NCBI GenBank assembly: GCA_050157065.1
Contig: CP189573.1
Strand: one strand, 5' to 3'
Length of the DNA: 64,000 bases
DNA from: Avipropionibacterium sp050157065
Lineage (GTDB): Bacteria; Actinomycetota; Actinomycetes; Propionibacteriales; Propionibacteriaceae
The notes beneath the pieces are model-generated. The model was not told the origin of the DNA. It saw nothing but the letters and a program-made list of their open reading frames with translations, and ran no database searches. A program made the translations under genes and the position numbers. Of this stretch, positions 25,629-34,353 are shown piece after piece (position 1 is the first letter of the stretch; the number at the start of each line of letters is the position of its first letter).

Positions 25629-26648
25629 GGCTCTTCCCAGATGAGGGTGTAGGTCGGGCCGGCGCGTCGGTCCCGAGGTAGGCGTCGAGGTCTTCCGAAG
25701 ATGGAAGTTCTCACGCTCACCATCTGGAAGACCTCGACGTGTCCGACGCTACCCCGCCGGCCGGCTTCGGCCGCCCCGACCTGACAACCTTCGCTCGACT
25801 CGACGGCCTTGGCCTTGCCGTCGTCGGCCAGCGCCTCGAGCCCCGACGGGGCAGTCCTTGCCTGCCGAGTCGTCGAGCCGGACCAGTGGTGTCGACGCTG
25901 CGGCGCTGAAGGGCTGGCCCGTGACACCGTGACTCGTCGGCTGGCGCACGAACCGTTGGGCTGGCGTCCGACCACGCTGGAAGTCGCGGTGCGTCGCTAC
26001 CGGTGCCGCGAATGCGGTCACGTCTGGCGTCAAGACACCACCGCGGCTGCCGACCCGCGATCCAAGCTGTCGCGGGCCGGGTTGCGGTGGGCACTGGAAG
26101 GCATCGTGGTCCAGCACCTCACCGTCGCGAGGGTGGCGGAGGGCCTCCGGGTCGCATGGGACACCGCCAACAACGCAGTCCTGGCCGAGGGCAAGCGGCT
26201 GCTGATCGGCGACCCTGCCCGGTTCGACGGGGTCAAGGTCATCGGCGTGGATGAGCACGTGTGGAGGCACACCAGGCGCGGCGACAAGTACGTGACCGTG
26301 GTCATCGACCTCACCCCGGTCCGCGACGGCACCGGGCCGGCGAGGTTGCTCGACATGGTCGAGGGTCGCTCCAAACAAGCCTTCAAGACTTGGCTCGCCG
26401 ACCGCGACAAGGCCTGGCGCGACGTCGTGGAGGTCGTCGCGATGGACGGATTCACCGGCTTCAAGACCGCTGCGGCCGAGGAGGTTCCCGACGCGGTCGC
26501 GGTGATGGATCCCTTCCACGTGGTCCGCCTGGCCGGTGATGCCCTGGACCGCTGTCGGCGCCGGATCCAGCTGGCGATCCATGGCCACCGCGGCTTCAAG
26601 GGCGACCCGCTCTACAAGTCCCGCCGCACCCTGGCCACCGGCGCGGAC
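25629..26648 (+). mobile_element. ISL3-type insertion sequence, right end lost (copy 2)
   Basis: Begins with the same GGCTCTTCCCAGATGAGGG terminus as copy 1 and carries most of an ISL3 transposase gene. IS homology ends at about 26648, where unrelated DNA (an AbiEi remnant) begins. No right inverted repeat was found, so the element is immobile. Confidence 0.75.
25739..26648 (+). pseudogene. ISL3 family transposase, frameshifted and truncated
   Basis: GTG at 25739 gives SDATPPAGFGRPDLTTFARL up to GQRLEP; an extra C in CGAGCCCCGAC (about 25843) shifts the frame, after which the rest is intact to about 26648. Present are the zinc-binding CRRCGAEG and CRECGHVWRQ motifs and catalytic blocks VIGVDEHVW, VAMDGFTGF and VMDPFHVVRLAGDAL of the DDE domain. 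The C-terminal third, including the last acidic residue region, is missing. One-base insertion plus truncation make it nonfunctional. Confidence 0.8.
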
Positions 26649-26679
26649 TGGAGGCGGCGGAACACCTCATCTCCCGGAC

Positions 26680-27064
26680 TCAGGCCAGTGCCTCCAACGC
26701 TTGAAGAACGGGAGACTTCGCTCGAGGGAGTCGAGAGCCGACCAGGCTTGCCGCCGCGACGTAGCCACTCCCTCAGCGACTCCCGCGCCAACTCGGAGCC
26801 GACATCGCCACGTAGTCGGAACGCGTCCCCGATCGACCGCTCGGGCGAGTAGATCCCGATTGTCTGACCGGTGCCCGGAATCGGGATCTCCTCCCGGCCG
26901 ATCTCGAACGTGGCCCGGTCGAACTGATGCCAAGCGATCGCACCCGCGCTCGCCGGTGTGCGCGATCCGCGGGAGATCGCGACATCCAGCGCTACTGGGA
27001 TCGCATCGGTCAACTCATGGTGCGCGAGCGCCGACGCCAACAGATGGTCGCATCCGAGCGACGA
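26680..27064 (-). pseudogene. AbiEi-type antitoxin C-terminal remnant
   Basis: Minus-strand reading gives LAHHELTDAIPVALDVAISR, WHQFDRATFEIGREEIPIPG, IGIYSPERSIGDAFRLRG and LREWLRRGGKPG, the conserved C-terminal half of AbiEi-family (type IV) antitoxins. Near 26740 the frame shifts; the expected end QALEALA and stop are found at 26680 in another frame. The N-terminal winged-helix domain and any AbiEii toxin are absent. The IS copy 2 junction lies immediately beyond it. Confidence 0.6.
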
Positions 27065-27164
27065 GTCGCGGCCTCGATCCAGTCCCAGTCCGCCGCCTCC
27101 GCATCCGCCGACTCCGCCCAGGCTCAGGCGTCGTCGAGGTCCCGAGGTTTGGCACGATGGGGGC

Positions 27165-27599
27165 GTGCCGTCTCCTCCGCCCGTTCCACCGACACCACCA
27201 CCGGTCGATCGGCTTCCACTCGGACAGATCGACGTCGTCCTGGCGCCGGCCTCGTGGCCGTCGACGTGTCGTATTGGCGAGCACGAACTCTTCCGGAATC
27301 AGAAGCAGGGGGGCGGTACGGAGATTGCACCTGGTCGCCATGCGGTCACCTGCTTTGCCAGACACGGCGGCGCCGAATACGGACTGGTGACGCAGCACTA
27401 CGACGTTCGACCGGGCGAGCACGTCGTCGTCCACTACGCGGCACCCGCGTGGTTGTACGCCAAGGGCTCGATGGGCCTCGTCCCGCAGCGCCGTTCCGCG
27501 GCCCCGAACTGGAAGGACATCGGAGTCGCCGTGGTCGGTGTGCTGGTGCTGGTCGCGCTGATTGGCCTGATCGCCTTCGTGGCAAGCTTGGTCGGTTAG
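27165..27599 (+). CDS. Tail-anchored small protein with Pro-rich start, unrecognised
   Basis: 144 residues from GTG at 27165. Starts MPSPPPVPPTPPPVDRLPLG, continues as a compact beta-rich region (RIGEHELFRNQKQGGGTEIA, HAVTCFARHGGAEYG, VVVHYAAPAWLY) and ends in one membrane helix (GVAVVGVLVLVALIGLIAFV) four residues from the C-terminus. That topology suggests a cytoplasmic domain anchored by its tail. No known domain recognised. Convergent with the TetR gene, one base apart. Confidence 0.65.
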   Translation: MPSPPPVPPTPPPVDRLPLGQIDVVLAPASWPSTCRIGEHELFRNQKQGGGTEIAPGRHAVTCFARHGGAEYGLVTQHYDVRPGEHVVVHYAAPAWLYAKGSMGLVPQRRSAAPNWKDIGVAVVGVLVLVALIGLIAFVASLVG

Positions 27600-27600
27600 C

Positions 27601-28239
27601 CTACGAATCGGTCCGCTGTGCGATGTGCTGGGCAGCCGCACCGGCGGCGAGAATGTAGGTCGCCGTGTGCTCACTGACCACGGGGTCCGGAGCCGAGACC
27701 TGGTCGAGCAGGATGCCGTCGATGACGGCACACACGAATCTGGCGGCAGCCTCTGAACTGGGCCCGGGTAGTGACTCGGCGATGGCGGACACGAAACGAT
27801 TCCGGGCCTCAGCGACGATCGCCTCCCTGCGCGGATCACCGGAGGCGTCGAGATAGAGGTGGAACCGCGCTCGCACATGATCGGGTCGCGCCAGCATCGC
27901 TGCGGCCACCGCCCGGGCCTGTCGAAGCAGGTCGCCGTCGTCTCCCCGTGCGTCAGCATCGCGACCTGCGTCGGTGAACGCGTGCACGAGCGGCAGATCC
28001 AGGTCCGCCAAGTGCTGCAGGACGGCTTCGGCCAGGGCGTCGGTGGTGCCGAAGTAGTACTTGGTCGAACCTTGCGCCAGGCCCGCCTCCTGTTCGACCT
28101 TGCGATGTGTCAGGCCGCGCATCCCGGCATCGGAGAGCTGGGCGATGGCAGCTTCGATGAGCGCACTCGTCGCGGCCCGGCGTTGCTCCGGTCGGCGGAT
28201 TCGACCGGCGCCCGCCCCTGGGGTATCTTCCACAGTCAT
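27601..28239 (-). CDS. TetR-family repressor divergent from P450
   Basis: 212 residues. N-terminal HTH: ATSALIEAAIAQLSDAGMRGLTHRKVEQEAGLAQGSTKYYF; the remainder is a helical ligand domain. Its start region overlaps the P450 start, and both lie inside a 28-bp palindrome (28222-28249) that should be its operator. ATG at 28239 is used; GTG at 28233 would fit a leaderless transcript from TATCTT at 28247-28242. Likely represses itself and the P450 until a hydrophobic ligand binds. Confidence 0.85.
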   Translation of the reverse strand: MTVEDTPGAGAGRIRRPEQRRAATSALIEAAIAQLSDAGMRGLTHRKVEQEAGLAQGSTKYYFGTTDALAEAVLQHLADLDLPLVHAFTDAGRDADARGDDGDLLRQARAVAAAMLARPDHVRARFHLYLDASGDPRREAIVAEARNRFVSAIAESLPGPSSEAAARFVCAVIDGILLDQVSAPDPVVSEHTATYILAAGAAAQHIAQRTDS

Positions 28240-28249
28240 GGAAGATATC
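28222..28249. promoter_or_regulatory. Palindromic TetR operator over both divergent starts
   Basis: GGTATCTTCCA (28222-28232) and TGGAAGATATC (28239-28249) are inverted repeats with 10 of 11 bases matched and a 6-bp spacer. Each arm contains TATCTT, usable as a -10 for one of the two outward transcripts. Start codons of tetR and the P450 gene fall in the spacer. Confidence 0.7.
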
Positions 28250-29530
28250 GCGTCCTGTCGATCCATGGCGGGAGACTGGCTCGTGCGGCGCGTCGCACGA
28301 GGTGATCACAGCGTTCGCCTCCGCATGGGCACACAGCGACTCGTCTACCTCCTCGGTCCCGAGGCCAACGCGCTGATCTTCAAGCACGACGAGTGGTTCC
28401 GCGCCCGCGAGGCGTTCGCAGCGCTGGAGATCGTCGACGGGCCCACGTCGGTGGTGCTGTCGGACGGGGAGGATCACGTCCGTCGCCGCGGGCTCATCCG
28501 ACCCGCGGTCGCGCCCCGGCGCATTGACGGTTACCTGTCCACCATGGCCGGCGCCGCCGACGAGGCCCTCGAGCGCATCCGCCCCGGCGAGGCCTTCGAC
28601 GCCTACGCCGTCCTGCGCAGCGCAATCCGTCGCTCGACCCTGCGCATCCTGTTCGCCGGGAGCATGGCCCACCACGCAGACGACCTCGGTGACCTGCTGC
28701 AGCCACTCCTCGACCTCAGCGACAAGCTCCCGCCGGTGCTGTCATGGCATCGACGGCTGCGCACCCCGGCATGGCGACGCGCGATGGCCGCCCGTACCGC
28801 CCTCGACGCCTTCGTCGGTCGTGAGATCGCTCGCGCACGAGCAACGGCCCCGTCGGAGCAGGACGACCGGGCCGGTGCGATGCTGCCGCTGCTCGTCCAT
28901 GGCCGGGACGGGCGAGGGTCCGGGCTGGACGACCAGGAGGTCCGTGACCAGGTGGTCACGATGATCGCTGCCGGGTACGAGACCACGGGCGCGGCGATGG
29001 GGTGGATCGTGTACCTGCTCGGCCTCCATCCCCAATGGCAGGCACGGGCGCGCGACGAGGTCGCATCGGTGCTCGGTGAGCGTGCGCCCGATCCGGCCGG
29101 TCTGGCCCAACTGTCCCTGCTGCGAGCGATCGTCTCCGAGGCGCTGCGCCTCTACCCGCCGGCCATGATCTCGGCCCGATACGCCGTCGAGGGCTTCGAG
29201 CATCGCGGCGAGCGGGTCAGGCCGGGGGACCTCGTCATCTTCAGCCCGTACGCGACCCACCGAGATCCTGGTGTGTACCGCGAACCGCTGCGGTTCGATC
29301 CGAGCCGGTGGCTGGATGAGCCAGCCCCCGCCTCCAGTGAGTTCATCCCGTTCGGGGGCGGTAAGCATCGGTGTCTCGGATCGGGGCTGGCGACGGCGGA
29401 ACTCACGGTGTTCCTGGCGCGCCTCCTGCGTCACGGACCCTTCAGGCTCAACCGGCCGCCCACCAGCGCTCGAGGATTCTCGGCGGTGCGCCCACATCCC
29501 GGTGTCACGATCACGATCCAGTCAACGTAG
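28238..29530 (+). CDS. Cytochrome P450
   Basis: 430 residues. I-helix oxygen-binding motif AAGYETTGAAMGW, K-helix ExxR in SEALRLYPP, PERF-like region RFDPSRWL and heme-Cys loop FIPFGGGKHRCLGSG. The bacterial class needs separate ferredoxin and reductase partners, none of which lies nearby. N-terminus is compact with no membrane anchor, so it is soluble. ATG at 28238 is consistent with the shared operator; upstream frame is antisense to tetR. Substrate unknown; control by the neighbouring TetR is strongly suggested. Confidence 0.92.
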   Translation: MEDIASCRSMAGDWLVRRVARGDHSVRLRMGTQRLVYLLGPEANALIFKHDEWFRAREAFAALEIVDGPTSVVLSDGEDHVRRRGLIRPAVAPRRIDGYLSTMAGAADEALERIRPGEAFDAYAVLRSAIRRSTLRILFAGSMAHHADDLGDLLQPLLDLSDKLPPVLSWHRRLRTPAWRRAMAARTALDAFVGREIARARATAPSEQDDRAGAMLPLLVHGRDGRGSGLDDQEVRDQVVTMIAAGYETTGAAMGWIVYLLGLHPQWQARARDEVASVLGERAPDPAGLAQLSLLRAIVSEALRLYPPAMISARYAVEGFEHRGERVRPGDLVIFSPYATHRDPGVYREPLRFDPSRWLDEPAPASSEFIPFGGGKHRCLGSGLATAELTVFLARLLRHGPFRLNRPPTSARGFSAVRPHPGVTITIQST

Positions 29531-29582
29531 AACCCATGTACTCGGGCCTTGCGCGGATCTGACCATCAGCGATCCTTGGAGC

Positions 29583-29813
29583 ATGCGAACAGTCAGCGCC
29601 ACTGAGGCATCCCGCCGATTCTCCGACCTGCTCGATGCGATCGAGGCGGGCGACACGGTCACGGTGACCCGGGGCAACCGGCCGATCGCGGAGATTCGAC
29701 CTGCGCCGTACCGAACCGGACGCGACCTGCGCGCAGCGCTGGTCGAGAGTGTCCCGCCAGATGACCGATTCGCCGCTGACATCGCTGACGCCCTGGCTGC
29801 CGAGCATCCATGA
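29583..29813 (+). CDS. Phd/YefM-family antitoxin, orphan
   Basis: 76 residues: MRTVSATEASRRFSDLLDAI, then VTVTRGNRPIAEIRPAPY and an acidic C-terminal tail that would bind a VapC/Doc-type toxin. Right after it, overlapping its stop as ATGA, only MTLIR... can be read before the frame ends, so the toxin is missing. The ABC permease gene converges at 29817. A complete antitoxin with no partner may be a leftover or act against a toxin elsewhere. Confidence 0.8.
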   Translation: MRTVSATEASRRFSDLLDAIEAGDTVTVTRGNRPIAEIRPAPYRTGRDLRAALVESVPPDDRFAADIADALAAEHP

Positions 29814-29816
29814 CGC

Positions 29817-30572
29817 TCATCCGGTTCGCGCCTCGCCGCGCTCCAGCACAGCGGTGTTGAGCGCGGTCGCGATGCCGGTGAGGACGAGGCTCGCAGCAGC
29901 GATCATGACCACGACGGCCGGGGCGATGGTGCCGGTGTCGGCGAAGGTTGCGGTGCCGAGTTGGGTGGCGCGGGTGAGGGCGGCGTACGGGCTGACGAAC
30001 ATCACCGCGTCGAGTCCCATCACCAGCAGGGCCGACGACAGGCCTGCGCCGACGAACGCGACCGCGACCGGGGCGGCGAACGACCGCATCACCATCGACA
30101 GCCACGACTGCAAGGCAGCGACCGGCACGCACGCGAGCACGATCAGCCCGAAGATGCCCAACTGTGTCGGTGGGACGAACCCGGGCAGACCGAAGACGAG
30201 CTTGCCGAGCAGGGCGACCACGCCGAGGGCGACCAGCTGCATGACCACGGCCAGCAGGGCGACCGAGGTCGCCTTCGCGACGACGATCCGCAACGAGGAC
30301 GTCGGGCCGCTCAGCAGCGCGTTCCAGTTGCTGCCCCGATGTTCCGGTCGCCACACCAGCGAGGCGCTCATCGCGATCCCGACCGGGAGCGGGAACAGCC
30401 CGTAGAACACGAACGACCGCATCCAGAGCGTCTGCCAGTCGTCGTCGAGTCCGGTGCCCTCGACGATCGTCATGATCGATCCCGTGAGGACCAGCACGAC
30501 GGGCAGCAGTACGACGAGGAGCCAGCTCATCGAGCGCTTGAGCTTGACGAGTTCGGCGGTGAGGGTCTGCAT
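29817..30572 (-). CDS. ABC exporter permease subunit 2
   Basis: 251 residues with about six membrane helices (e.g. WLLVVLLPVVLVLTGSIM, VALLAVVMQLVALGVVALLG, QLGIFGLIVLACVPVAAL). Starts MQTLTAELVKLKRS, the typical beginning of ABC-2 type permeases of bacteriocin-immunity or antibiotic exporters. Start at 30572 is one base beyond the stop of the upstream permease, indicating coupled translation. Forms one transporter with the genes at 30574 and 31317. Confidence 0.85.
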   Translation of the reverse strand: MQTLTAELVKLKRSMSWLLVVLLPVVLVLTGSIMTIVEGTGLDDDWQTLWMRSFVFYGLFPLPVGIAMSASLVWRPEHRGSNWNALLSGPTSSLRIVVAKATSVALLAVVMQLVALGVVALLGKLVFGLPGFVPPTQLGIFGLIVLACVPVAALQSWLSMVMRSFAAPVAVAFVGAGLSSALLVMGLDAVMFVSPYAALTRATQLGTATFADTGTIAPAVVVMIAAASLVLTGIATALNTAVLERGEARTG

Positions 30573-30573
30573 G

Positions 30574-31320
30574 TCAGGCCTCCTGACGATCGAAGCGGTG
30601 GGTGAGAACGCCGAACGCGATGGCCGCGACGACGGCCAGCCCGGCGATGCTGAGCACGGACGGGGTGGTGGCGACCAGCTCGGACTCCACGTACCCGGCA
30701 CCGGTGGCCACGGCGTAGTAACCCCACGGGACCAGGTGCGTCACCCAGCCGGGCAGGCTGCTCGTCACGAGCGCCAGGATCGTGCCGAGCAGCCCGACGC
30801 CGAGGCCGACGAGCTGGTTCTCGACCCGAGCCGACACGATGACGTGCAGGGCGACCAGCACCAGATTGACCACGAGCACCGCCGCAGTACAGCCGATCCA
30901 GCGACCGGCGGGCCACGGGGCGGAGATGCCCAGCAGCAGCCCCGTCCCCGCGGCGAGAGCACTGCTGCCGACGGTCGAGCCGGTGACCACCGCGGCCAGC
31001 GCGAGGAACTTCGCCCGGCACAGGGCCCCGGGGGTGACACCGTGCGTCGACGACAGCAGCCAGCCGCCGCCCACGTGTTCGACATCGACCTGCCGGCTGG
31101 CCAGGATCGCGAGCAGCAGCGGAGCGGCGAGCGGTAGTGCACCGCCGAACCCGGCGAGCAGCGCGTTCCACGCACTGTCGGTGGTGCGGTCGAAGTCCGG
31201 GTTGACGACACCGATGTACAGAGTGATCACGGTGGGCACGACCAACAGCGCAACGGCGAGGAGCCAACTGTGCAGGTGACGCATCTTGGCGAACTCGTTG
31301 GTGATCATGGTGCTGTTCAC
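30574..31320 (-). CDS. ABC exporter permease subunit 1
   Basis: 248 residues, about six membrane helices, with the N-terminus MITNEFAKMRHLHSWLLAVALLV similar in plan to its partner. ABC-2 type permease of the lantibiotic-immunity/bacitracin class. Its ATG overlaps the stop of the ATPase gene (ATGA, 31317-31320). The two permeases are sequence-divergent, suggesting a heterodimeric channel. Confidence 0.85.
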   Translation of the reverse strand: MNSTMITNEFAKMRHLHSWLLAVALLVVPTVITLYIGVVNPDFDRTTDSAWNALLAGFGGALPLAAPLLLAILASRQVDVEHVGGGWLLSSTHGVTPGALCRAKFLALAAVVTGSTVGSSALAAGTGLLLGISAPWPAGRWIGCTAAVLVVNLVLVALHVIVSARVENQLVGLGVGLLGTILALVTSSLPGWVTHLVPWGYYAVATGAGYVESELVATTPSVLSIAGLAVVAAIAFGVLTHRFDRQEA

Positions 31321-32225
31321 AGCCCACCTCCTGCGGTCAGGCCCATGAACACGTCCTCCAGCGACTGCTCCTCCCGTCGCACCCCGTGGACGCCGATTCG
31401 TGCGCCGACCAGGGTGGCGACGGCTCGCGCTGTCGTCTCGTCGTCCAGGCCGGCCAGCCGGATGACGAACTGGTTCTCACACGTCGTGCCGAACTCGCCC
31501 GCGAGCACGCGGTGAGCCTGCACCGGGTCGGTGCAGTTGATCAGGACGTCGGGAGCCGCGGCGGAGAAGAGTTGGTCACGGGTGCCCTGGAAGATCATCC
31601 GACCCTGGCTGAGGATGCCGAGCACGGTTGCGGTCTTGTCGATCTCCTCGAGCAGGTGCGAGGACACCATCACCGTGACCCCGGAATCGGCCAGCCCGCT
31701 CAGCAGCCGACGGATCTCCTCGATCCCAGCCGGGTCGAGACCGTTAGTCGGCTCGTCGAGGATCAGCAGCTTCGGCTGCCGGGCGAGCGCCATCGCGATC
31801 CCCAGCCGCTGCTTCATGCCGAGCGAGAACTCGCGCACCTTCTTGTCCAGCTGGTCCTGCAGCCGCACGAGCCGTACGGCGTGATCAACCTGCTGGTCGG
31901 TGAGGCCGAGGAGCCGCTGCACGATCCGCAGATTCTCCCGGCCGGTCAGGTGGGCGTAGCCGGGCGGGGATTCGATGAGCGACCCGATCTGCCCCAGCAG
32001 GTCCCGGCGGGTGGCGCGGGTCATCTCGGTCCCGAACACCTCGGCGCGTCCCGATGTGGGACGGATCAGGGACAGCAGCATCTTCATCGTGGTGGACTTG
32101 CCGGACCCGTTCGGGCCGAGGAATCCGTACACACTGCCCTCGGGGATGCGTAGGTCCAGGTCTTGGACGACGGCGCGGTCCCCGTACCGCTTGGTCAACT
32201 TCTCGGTGGCAACGACGAAAGACAT
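31317..32225 (-). CDS. ABC exporter ATPase (BcrA/lantibiotic-immunity type)
   Basis: 302 residues. Walker A GPNGSGKST, signature FSLGMKQRL (the LSGGQ variant typical of BcrA/drug ABC ATPases), Walker B LLILDEPTNGLD and switch His in SSHLLEE. C-terminal accessory domain ends in EEQSLEDVFMGLTAGG, which couples to the permeases. Heads a three-gene operon downstream of a two-component system on the same strand, a layout used for antimicrobial-peptide or drug-induced exporters. ATG at 32225 matches the family start. Confidence 0.9.
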   Translation of the reverse strand: MSFVVATEKLTKRYGDRAVVQDLDLRIPEGSVYGFLGPNGSGKSTTMKMLLSLIRPTSGRAEVFGTEMTRATRRDLLGQIGSLIESPPGYAHLTGRENLRIVQRLLGLTDQQVDHAVRLVRLQDQLDKKVREFSLGMKQRLGIAMALARQPKLLILDEPTNGLDPAGIEEIRRLLSGLADSGVTVMVSSHLLEEIDKTATVLGILSQGRMIFQGTRDQLFSAAAPDVLINCTDPVQAHRVLAGEFGTTCENQFVIRLAGLDDETTARAVATLVGARIGVHGVRREEQSLEDVFMGLTAGGGL

Positions 32226-32327
32226 GCCATCCACCCTGACGAACGGGGCGGCGCGAAACATCTGCCTGCGCGCTGATCTTCGACTGCACGATCTGGGTAC
32301 GGAACCCGGCCCGCCTAAGCGCCGCGC

Positions 32328-32999
32328 TCAGTCCTTGCTGCTGCCCGCGATCCCGGTCTCGTACGCCATCACCACGGCCTGGACCCGGTCGCGCAGTCCC
32401 AACTTGGCGAGGATGCGGCCCACGTGGACCCGCGTCGTGCTCTCGGTGATCACCAGCCGTTCGGCGATCTCCCCGTTCGACAGGCCCTCGGCGATCAGGC
32501 CGAACACCTCACGTTCCCGCGGGGTCAGGTCCGACACCCGGCTGTCGTCCCACGCGTCGTCGACCGACGGGTCGGGCCGGTGTGCCGCGACGTGGTCGAG
32601 CAGCCGCCGGGTCGTGCTGGGCGCCACCACGGCGTCACCCTGGTGGACGTGGGTGATCGCTGCCGCGAGCTCCGCCACCGGTACGTCCTTGAGCAGGAAC
32701 CCGGACGCACCGGCCCGGATCGCGTCGTAGGCGTACTCGTCGAGGTCGAAGGTGGTCAGGACGATCACCCGCGGGCCGCCCGATTCCCGGATGCGCCGGG
32801 TCGCCTCGACGCCGTCCAACCGAGGCATCCGCACGTCCATCAGGACGACGTCGGCCTCGACCGTACGCAACAGCTCCAGTGCGGTGTCGCCGTCGTCGGC
32901 GTCACCCACGACCTCGAACTCCGGCCGGGAGTCGAGGACCATGCGGAACCCGGCCCGATACATCTCCTGGTCGTCGACCAGCACCAGCCGGATCGTCAT
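32328..32999 (-). CDS. NarL/LuxR-type response regulator
   Basis: 223 residues. Receiver domain with DD near residue 9, phospho-Asp in VVLMDVRMPRLDGV and the conserved Lys in GFLLKDV; C-terminal HTH LTPREREVFGLIAEGLSNGEIAERL, STTRVHVGRILAKL. Its ATG overlaps the kinase stop (ATGA), so kinase and regulator are coupled. Likely controls the ABC exporter genes about 100 bp downstream. Confidence 0.92.
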   Translation of the reverse strand: MTIRLVLVDDQEMYRAGFRMVLDSRPEFEVVGDADDGDTALELLRTVEADVVLMDVRMPRLDGVEATRRIRESGGPRVIVLTTFDLDEYAYDAIRAGASGFLLKDVPVAELAAAITHVHQGDAVVAPSTTRRLLDHVAAHRPDPSVDDAWDDSRVSDLTPREREVFGLIAEGLSNGEIAERLVITESTTRVHVGRILAKLGLRDRVQAVVMAYETGIAGSSKD

Positions 33000-34231
33000 C
33001 GTGTCTCCTTGATCGATCGCGTCTCCTTGATCGGCAGCCGGGCCCGGACCTCGAAACCACCCTGCTCGCGGGGACCTGCGGCCACGGTCCCACCGTAGGC
33101 GGTCGCCCGCTCGCGCATGCCGACCAGGCCGTGCCCCGGGGGCGCGGCGTCGGTCGGGGCCGGGGCGGGATCGCTGCCGTCGTCGACGATGTGCAGTTCC
33201 ACGGCGGTGTCGGTGTGGCGAACGGTCACCGTCACCAGGCTCAACAACGGGCCGCCGTGCTTGCGGGCATTCGTCAGCGACTCCTGCACGATCCGGTAGG
33301 CCGCCAGGTCGACGCCCGCCGGCAGGTCCGCCGGCTGCCCGGTGACGCTCCACTCGACGCGCAACCCGCCGACCCGGGCCTCGTCGACCAGCCGGTCCAG
33401 CCTGTCCAGACCCGGCTGCGGGGTGCGCGTCGCCGGGTCGTCGCTGCGCAGCACGTCGAGCATCCGCCGCATCTCCGTCATCGCTTCTCGACCGGTGTCG
33501 CGGACCCGTGCCATCGCCGTGGCCGCCTGCTCCGGATCGGTGTCCACGACCTGTGTCGCCCCCTCGGCCATCACGACCATCGTGCCCAGGCCGTGCGACA
33601 CGATGTCATGGATCTCCCGGGCGATCCGGGCCCGTTCCTCTGCCGCCGCAACCTGCGCACGCGCGTCGCGCTCGAGGGCCAGCTGCTCGTTCAGCCGACG
33701 CAGGCCGGCGACGTGCTCCCTGCGGGAGCGGGCCAGCACGCCCAGGCTCGCGGCGAGGACGACGCCCAGCACGAGGACACCGACCTCGCCGATCCGCAGG
33801 TACTCCTGCCGCAGCACCGGCTGCGCCGCCACGACGATCCACGCGGTGGCCGCCACCGCCGCCGGGACTCCGGACCGCCAGCCATGCTGCGCGGCCAGGA
33901 AGTACGTCAGCAGCCCCATCACCACGAGGGGAGCCGGGGTGAGGCCCACGCCGGACACGAGAGTGCCGCAGGAGGCGACGAGAACGGCTCCGGCCACCAC
34001 CAGCGGTGACCGGCGCCGCAGCACGTACAGCACGCAGATCGCGGCCGACAGCGCCTCCAAGGTGATGAACCACGGCAGCGACAGTGTCTCGAACCCGGCG
34101 TACTGCCCGGTCAGGTACATCGAGTCGTAGCCGAACAGCGCGACCGCAACGACGACGTCGATCAGCAGCGCGTGCCGCCGCAGCCACCGACCGAACGGGT
34201 TGTGGCTGAACGGGGCCGGGCGAACATCCAT
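32996..34231 (-). CDS. DesK/NarX-type sensor histidine kinase
   Basis: 411 residues. Four to six membrane helices occupy the first 170 residues with little extracytoplasmic loop, pointing to intramembrane sensing. HisKA_3 box: EERARIAREIHDIVSHGLG with the phospho-His; ATPase domain with NARKHGG and GHGLVGMRERA. The C-terminus ends in a short duplicated IKETRSIKETR, caused by a 15-bp tandem repeat at about 33001-33030. ATG at 34231 was chosen at the start of the first helix region. Confidence 0.88.
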   Translation of the reverse strand: MDVRPAPFSHNPFGRWLRRHALLIDVVVAVALFGYDSMYLTGQYAGFETLSLPWFITLEALSAAICVLYVLRRRSPLVVAGAVLVASCGTLVSGVGLTPAPLVVMGLLTYFLAAQHGWRSGVPAAVAATAWIVVAAQPVLRQEYLRIGEVGVLVLGVVLAASLGVLARSRREHVAGLRRLNEQLALERDARAQVAAAEERARIAREIHDIVSHGLGTMVVMAEGATQVVDTDPEQAATAMARVRDTGREAMTEMRRMLDVLRSDDPATRTPQPGLDRLDRLVDEARVGGLRVEWSVTGQPADLPAGVDLAAYRIVQESLTNARKHGGPLLSLVTVTVRHTDTAVELHIVDDGSDPAPAPTDAAPPGHGLVGMRERATAYGGTVAAGPREQGGFEVRARLPIKETRSIKETR

Positions 34232-34353
34232 GTCGTCCGAGCCTATTGCCGTGGCGCATTCGTCGAAGTCGAACCAAGGGCTGGTGAAAACGGTTGCACC
34301 TGCGCTACGGTGTCGCTCACCCATTTGTTGACTCACTGCTGAGGAGACCACCG

